A stretch of 64,000 nt of DNA. It comes from Rhizophagus irregularis (taxonomy: Eukaryota; Glomeromycota; Glomeromycetes; Glomerales; Glomeraceae). The DNA lies in assembly GCF_026210795.1 (NCBI RefSeq), contig NC_089436.1, positions 4,650,001 to 4,714,000 on the forward strand, written 5' to 3'. The position numbers and the translations under genes were made by a program. Below are positions 58,872 through 64,000 of the stretch, piece after piece (within the stretch, counting starts at the first letter, position 1; each line of letters begins with the position of its first letter). The notes beneath the pieces are model-generated. The model saw only the letters and a program-made list of their open reading frames with translations, ran no database searches and had not been told where the DNA came from.

Positions 58872-59430
58872 TTATAGGTACCACTCTGTCCCATCTGGCA
58901 ATAAGACATTGATTGATATGTCATTATCAATAGTAGAAGCAGTAAATTTGTTGCATTCCTTCTTGTTCTGATAAATTTTTAATAACTTGTCATCGGAACT
59001 GTTTTCTGGTACATAAGATTTGGCATGTTTAATTATTTTAAACTTTTATGAACAATGGTAACTTCTCGTTACTCTTCTTGTTGATATTAACTTCGTTAGG
59101 CATGCCTAGCACCTAAAATTATAAAATAATTAACTATTGTTTAACTAAGGATGAATGGTATATACCGTCCAAATGTATGATCTTTACTTACTATATAAAG
59201 AAGCATCTCTCCTCTATCTTCGTCTATTATCCCTTCGTATTTCATATTCTTGCATAAGCCTAAAAATGATTGTTTAAAATTTATTTAACTAATTCGTTTA
59301 ATATACTTCTTACATGTTGCAATATACTGTGGTTGTGAATACATTAAATCTACCTTATTAAAGCTATAGTTGCATCGTTTGGCCAATTTGTTAGAACATT
59401 AAACATATTTACGTTTGAAACATTTGCCAT
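58872..59430 (-). pseudogene. Decayed three-exon gene, unknown
   Basis: Minus-strand exons 59430-59354 (ATG; FNVLTNWPNDATIALI), 59259-59192 (LCKNMKYEGIIDEDRGEMLL) and 59112 onward (VLGMPNEVNINKKSNEKLPL). Exons 2 and 3 join cleanly, but exon 1 to exon 2 is out of phase, and after LFIKV the frame shifts by one before continuing as HAKSYVPENSSDDKLLKIYQ and LLPDGTEWYL to a stop at 58872. Two frame breaks make it a pseudogene. The first part (W..DATIALI.LC) is faintly like a trihelix/Myb-type DNA-binding helix; not enough to name it. Confidence 0.4.
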
Positions 59431-59496
59431 GATTATTAAAACGAAATTTGATAAATTTGATGTGTGACATGGCATTATAAGAAAATTTTCGGTTAT

Positions 59497-59621
59497 TTAA
59501 GTAAGTTTCTCTTCATAATAATCATCGTATTCCGGATCCGCATCACTATCCGAATCTGCCTCACTTCTTTGACTATTATTCCTTTCGCTATCAGAGTCTG
59601 CCTTTAAACTTCTTACGTTTA
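59497..59621 (-). CDS. Acidic C-terminal exon, partial gene
   Basis: After an acceptor (TTTTACAG) the minus strand is open for 41 codons to TAA 59497-59499: Ser/Asp/Glu-rich with two near-repeats (KADSDSERNNSQRS and EADSDSDADPEYDDYYEE). It looks like an acidic tail of a nuclear or chromatin-type protein, or a transposon protein. The upstream exons were not found. Confidence 0.4.
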
Positions 59622-59689
59622 CTGTAAAAATTATAAAATTCGATTACAAAGAGATTAACTGAGAATGAAAATAATTAATTTTCAAGAAG

Positions 59690-59860
59690 AATAGCAGACA
59701 ATAAATTGTGCTACAATACTTTGTTCTTTCTTTTGTAGGTCTTTCGACTTCGCGTTGGGATGGTTTGGACTTTGGAAATGGTAAGTTTCGAAGCCTTAAA
59801 CTTTGAAACTTTTGATTTTTTTTAAAAAGAATGTTACTAATGTTTCTTGTTTAGTGAAGT
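59690..59860 (+). repeat. Intron-like modules (plus strand)
   Basis: TTTCTTTTGTAG at 59727-59738 is followed by a 41-nt exon-like piece with TTTCGACTTCGCGTTGGGAT and TTTGGAAATG, then GTAAGT at about 59780, then AATGTTACTAATGTTTC and TTTAG. Same sequence type as the arrays at 1350 and 4490. Confidence 0.5.
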
Positions 59861-60590
59861 GTGAATTTTTGTGGATAGAGGGATAAATATAATTTATTTT
59901 ATATATATATATATTACATATTTCTTTCTGTTTGATTTTTATGTATCTTAATAAAGAATACGTGTTGCCAAAAAAAAAAAATAATTATAATAAAATAAAA
60001 TAAAATAAAAATGAAAAAAATTAATTATTGAGAAACTCGTAAATAATGTGAAAAAAAAAACTAAAAAATAAAAATATCAAAAAATTGAAATAATTGTTGA
60101 AATTTATTTATTGTGGAATAAAAAAAAAATTTCGTTTGATCATCAATCAAATCGTTACGCCACAAAGATTTAAGTTTAAATTTATAAAACAATTGAAAAT
60201 CGAATATTAGAATTTGAGATTCGATTGTGATTTGATTATTATTTATTCTCATTTTTTTTTAAAAAAAAAGTATTTAAAATGACATTTCATTTATTACGTT
60301 TCTATTTGTTATTTCATGTGAAAATCGTAATTGATTTCAAATTGATTTTACATTGTTCTTTTATTTAGTTAATTATTTGGTGATTATTTCAAATTGCTAA
60401 TATTGCCAATACAAATAATATGTAGTACTATAATAGTTGTTATATATACAAACGTGCCACCAATCTTTGAAGTCTAACGTGAATGACCAGAACTGCCAAA
60501 ACATATAAAATAAAGATAATAGTTTTATTTTTATTTTTTTAAATGTTATATTAATTAAGTTTCGTGATAATACATACGAAACTTATGTTC
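59861..60590. other. Intergenic, A-rich
   Basis: A and AAAT-rich tracts (59970-60060) and no gene. The minus frame at 60061-60252 is low-complexity. Confidence 0.4.
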
Positions 60591-60594
60591 TTTT

Positions 60595-61700
60595 ATTTTT
60601 TCTCAGAACATCCCAAAACCTAAAAAAAATAACAAAAGAAGCAATTGGTAATATCTCTTCCCTGAAGAAAAACAGGTTTCCAAAGTGTGTTTGAAAACAT
60701 ACCCATCCAAGCTTAGAAACCTTTTTTTTAAAAGTAGTTTTAAATTTCCGGAACTGGCCGTCTAAAGAAGGAAGAGAATAAAAAGTAAATTAAAAAGAAA
60801 TTCTTTGAAATTCACGTTCCAAATTTCTAAAAAAAGAACGAAATATTAGAAATATTTCGTTAAAGAAATAAAGTTATAGAACGCTTCTGATTTCTTACCG
60901 AAATTCCACATGTTTAGGCTGCCTAACAAAATGTGGTGCTTCGTTAAAAAAAAATTATCAAATTTTCCACACGTATATATACCTGAAGAACAAAGCTGCC
61001 TAAAAAAAGAAAAATATACGAACTGTTTATAGTAACAGTTTATAAAATTAAAAAAAAAAACGAAAAAAAATCTAAAATTAGAAATCTTATACATCCAAGT
61101 GAAAATCTGAAGAGTAAGCTGTCTAAAAAAAAAATAGAAAAAACAAACAGTTAGTTCAATGCTCGTTAAGTTAAAAATTAAAAATTTTTCTTTTTTACTT
61201 ATTGGTTTCAATTGAAATCTAAACAAAAAGTGTCTGGAAACCTTCCCTCTCCATTAGATCCAAGTGAGTTCCAGAGAAGACTACAAAAAATGCCTAAAAA
61301 AGAAAGAAAAACGAATAATTAAAAATGTTTGCTAAAAATAAAAAAAAGATTAGTTATTTTTTATTTTACTTACCAAAAAAATACCTAAAAAAAAATGAAA
61401 ACATATCGGCTGATTGGAAAAATCAAGCCAATTAATATTTAAGCTCAGTTGATGGGTTCATTATATAACTGATGGGTTACTTATTGTCATTTAGCATATA
61501 AAATTATGGGAGGCTTTTCTGATCAGCCGATATGAACTGAACAATCAGAAATGTTCGTTAAAATATAAAAAAATTTAGTCTTTTTTTACTTACCCATTTC
61601 CATTTCCCATTAGAGACTCGAAAAACACCTATTTTACTTATCCATTTCCACATTCAGTTACTCGAAAAAATACCTAATAAAAAGAAAGAAAATGAATAAT
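60595..61700 (-). repeat. Long array of intron-like modules (minus strand)
   Basis: On the minus strand at least seven modules follow each other from 61700 to 60600. Acceptor-like T tracts ending in TAG lie near 61675, 61296, 61123 and 61001; exon-like pieces start with GTATTTTTTCGAGT, GCATTTTTTGTAGTC, ACAGCTTACTCTTC and GCAGCTTTGTTCTTC. GTAAGT-like donors lie near 61590 and 61370. Branch-like blocks (TTAACGAGCATTGAACTAAC and AACTGTTACTATAAACAG) occur between. Piece lengths are irregular. A small TA-flanked MITE interrupts the array. Confidence 0.55.
61406..61530. mobile_element. TA-flanked MITE, 125 bp
   Basis: Ends are TCGGCTGAT and its complement ATCAGCCGA, with TA on both sides (61404-61405 and 61531-61532). 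It sits inside the intron-like array. Confidence 0.55.
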
Positions 61701-62834
61701 TAGAAATATTCATTAAAATAAATGAAAAAAAAATCGAAATGCTATAAATATTTGTTATAGAGTATTGAATTTTATTTTTTTTGCAGCTCTTTTTAAATAA
61801 AGTACGAGGAGAGAAAACGAAGGAAGGGAAAAATGAAGGAAAGGAAAATGAAAGAACGAAGAGAAAAAGCAAGTGAAGGGAAAGGAAAAAAACATGTGAA
61901 AAGGGAAGATTGAACTTTTTTTAGAATCGGATATGACTTTGAAATAAAAAAGATTCGCAAATGATTTTGTAACACAGATTTGTAGATCATTTTATGAGAA
62001 GATACTTAAACAAGTTTTTCGTGTATAAAATTAAAATTCACTTAAACTTATTGTTATTATAAAAATGTAGGATTTTGTATAGCGTTCTAAAACTCTTAAT
62101 GACAGAACCCAAATCGCACAGAAAAGGTAGGTCAATAATTTTTGATTTATGTGATTTTTTATATTTTAAATACTAGCAACAGCAGCCCGTTGCTTCGAAC
62201 CGGGATCGAAATTCTTCATACGATCAAATCATTCTAGCGATAATTTCTCGTTACCCAATTCAAATTAACTTATAAGGGGTGATCTAAATATCATTTAATA
62301 TTGATAAATTATTTTTTAAGGTCTTAGCTTCCTATTTAGGATAAATATTGGCGTTTTAATTAAATTTTTTCTAAATTTTTTTTTAACAGTAAAATTCATC
62401 AAATTCTAAGAGTATTCTTTATTAAAATTTGGGATTTTTATATGCAATAATTATTAATTATTAATAACAAATGTTATAAAAGGTTCGATTACATTTTATT
62501 TTATTTAATTTTGTTGCAAAAAATACCTATTTTGATGTTTACGTTGCTGCAAGCAATTTTACGAAATTATAAGTTGTAGATATTTGAAAATGAGCTTCAA
62601 GTCATTGGACTTCAATTCTGAAGCTGTCTGTTTGAACTTTGAAGGCTTGTGAATGATCAGAAGCTTGTCCTGAAGATGGATGATCGGACGGTCGGTGATA
62701 ATGAATGATCGGAAATAAGTTCTTTGATGGATGATTTGAAGCTGTTAAAGTTGATGTTTCATTCCTGATTTCTTAAACGGTTGGAGCTGCTGACCCAGTT
62801 AGTTTTGATGATAAAAAATTTAACTTTATATTGT
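61701..62834. other. Intergenic
   Basis: 61800-61900 is a polypurine tract (GAAGGAAAGG words), giving two Phe/Ser-rich minus frames without meaning. 62590-62760 has repeated GATGATCGGA and TGAAGCTT(G/C)T words. No gene recognised. Confidence 0.4.
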
Positions 62835-63152
62835 TCAAAACAAAGTCTTGATTTTGCACTTTGTTGTAAAAGTTCCCGCACTATCCTCACTTTCCAGATG
62901 TATATGTCCAAACAAAACTAAAAAAAAATCGATCATTAATGTGGTATTAAAGGAACTCTAACCAATGGAAAAAAATACTTACTCACTGTCTTGCCCCTTT
63001 AGAATATGATAATTACCAACGTCAAAATTCATTGTTTCCATTATAGAGTGTACACTTTCTGTTAGTTGTTCTTTGTTCACTCCCATCAAAACGTTTTGCT
63101 TTCTATGATAAAGGAAGGAATATAACGAATTCCTCTTCCCAGAATTTATCAC
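62835..63152 (-). CDS. Last two exons of an unknown gene
   Basis: Minus-strand exon 63152-62987 opens after GTGTAG (VINSGKRNSLYSFLYHRKQN, MGVNKEQLTESVHSIMETMN, FDVGNYHILKGQD) and leaves one base at a GTGAGT donor. Exon 62917-62835 after TTTTTTAG completes the codon and ends ILFGHIHLESEDSAG...KTLF at TGA. Phases agree and composition is protein-like. There is no start codon in the first exon, so earlier exons should lie above 63160, but none is clear. Family not recognised. Confidence 0.5.
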
Positions 63153-63159
63153 CTACACT

Positions 63160-64000
63160 TCCTCAATAATTTTATACTTACACATATTGAACATATTGAA
63201 CACAAGAAAAAACTTTTATTCAATATAGAGGTGAGAAATTTGAATATACACGAATAAAAATAAAAAAAAAGTTTGAGTAAAAAGTTGAAAGTTGAAAAGA
63301 ATTTGTTGAAAAGAATTTGAAAAAAATTATGATTATGTATTAATTGATTTGTGGGAGTATTTATATTAGAATTACTGTTACGCAAATTTTCGGTTATACT
63401 TTGAACGCGTAAACAGCATCGCGACAACAATTGTTATCTATTAGCTCTATTAGCTATTGTGATTGAAAAAAGTCAAATTTAACTTTTTTATATTATAAAT
63501 CGCATTCTGAATTAGCAATTTTTGTATTAGTAGATGGTGAGATAGTGAGTATATGGAATTTTGTAATATATGGAATTTTGTAATACATGACGTATTAATA
63601 AAAATCTTTCCAATATCACCATCTGTTATATTGATATTTACAAAATTAAACAAGCTATTTAGTCATATTTAAAAATAAAATGTTTAAAAATGTTCGACAT
63701 TTTCGAAAAAAAAATAATTTTGATTTTTTTTATCTGAATTTGTTCATATTTGATGAATCTTTCTTTGATAAAAGGTACCTGATTTAATAAAAAATAAAAT
63801 ATGCAGTTTGGAACGCCAAATGCCATAATCATGAAATTTTCTTATTTATCAGATAATCTAAATTTTATTTTTTCCAACAATAAATAAAAAGTATTAATAA
63901 TTATTCTAAATAATTTATCGTTTGGAATCTGCTAGAATAAAATAAATCTATTTAAGATAAATTTATCATGTTTCACAATTGATTTGATTTGATTTATAAT
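63160..64000. other. AT-rich region, possibly 5' part of the preceding gene
   Basis: Two minus frames (63149-63430 and 63450-63653) are open but low in information and show no motif. Exons of the 62835-63152 gene may lie here or beyond the window edge. Confidence 0.3.

Noticed and set aside
61654-61990. Two minus frames rich in Ser and Phe
   Set aside because: Translation of a polypurine tract.
1-64000. tRNA, rRNA and CRISPR arrays
   Set aside because: No cloverleaf-type sequence, rRNA-like block or regular spacer array was seen; the spaced repeats found here are transposon or intron-like modules.

Overview
The window is a very AT-rich eukaryotic stretch: intron-containing genes are sparse and sit in a large repeat-dominated background. 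Short GT-AG introns, a kinase with the Glomeromycotina-type layout (Cys-pair N-terminus, WFEEAKSH exon junction, microexon tail), very low GC and many young non-autonomous transposons point to an arbuscular mycorrhizal fungus of the Rhizophagus type. That assignment is an inference from family resemblance; no marker gene, tRNA, rRNA or CRISPR was found.

Layout. 0-9.9 kb is repeats: a 0.5 kb element with an 8-bp target-site duplication (TSD), two arrays of intron-like modules, a decayed gene (3.0-4.2 kb, minus) and a foldback element (7.6-8.3 kb). 9.9-12.2 kb holds one complete nine-exon protein kinase gene, followed by an orphan terminal exon. 12.9-25.8 kb is repeats again, dominated by a 3.5 kb near-perfect palindrome with an intact 8-bp TSD (16.5-20.0 kb), a 1.5 kb CCCTATAAAA-ended element and an inverted duplication.

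25.8-54.8 kb carries the main biology: three copies of one gene cassette. Each copy is a divergent pair sharing a 160-390 bp promoter. Gene A is a three-exon gene for a protein with two membrane segments and a variable ectodomain. Gene B is a nine-exon gene for a protein with about eight membrane segments and a C-terminal SPRY domain of the Ssh4/Ear1/RanBPM kind. Copies 1 (29.2-33.1 kb) and 2 (43.6-47.6 kb) are in the same orientation and each has a small secreted knottin-like peptide gene upstream. Copy 3 (51.0-54.7 kb) is inverted, lies between direct repeats and has no peptide gene that I could find. All three A and all three B genes can be spliced into uninterrupted frames (about 336-352 and 579-597 residues). 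A membrane pair kept together through duplication, with variable outer parts, a nearly invariant SPRY exon and a linked secreted peptide, is the best candidate here for an undescribed signalling or self-recognition system. Its function is inference only.

54.8-64 kb is repeats (a 0.94 kb GGTCC-rich element with an 8-bp TSD and a nested foldback, and a long minus-strand array of intron-like modules), plus decayed or partial minus-strand coding fragments at 57.8-59.6 kb and 62.8-63.2 kb.
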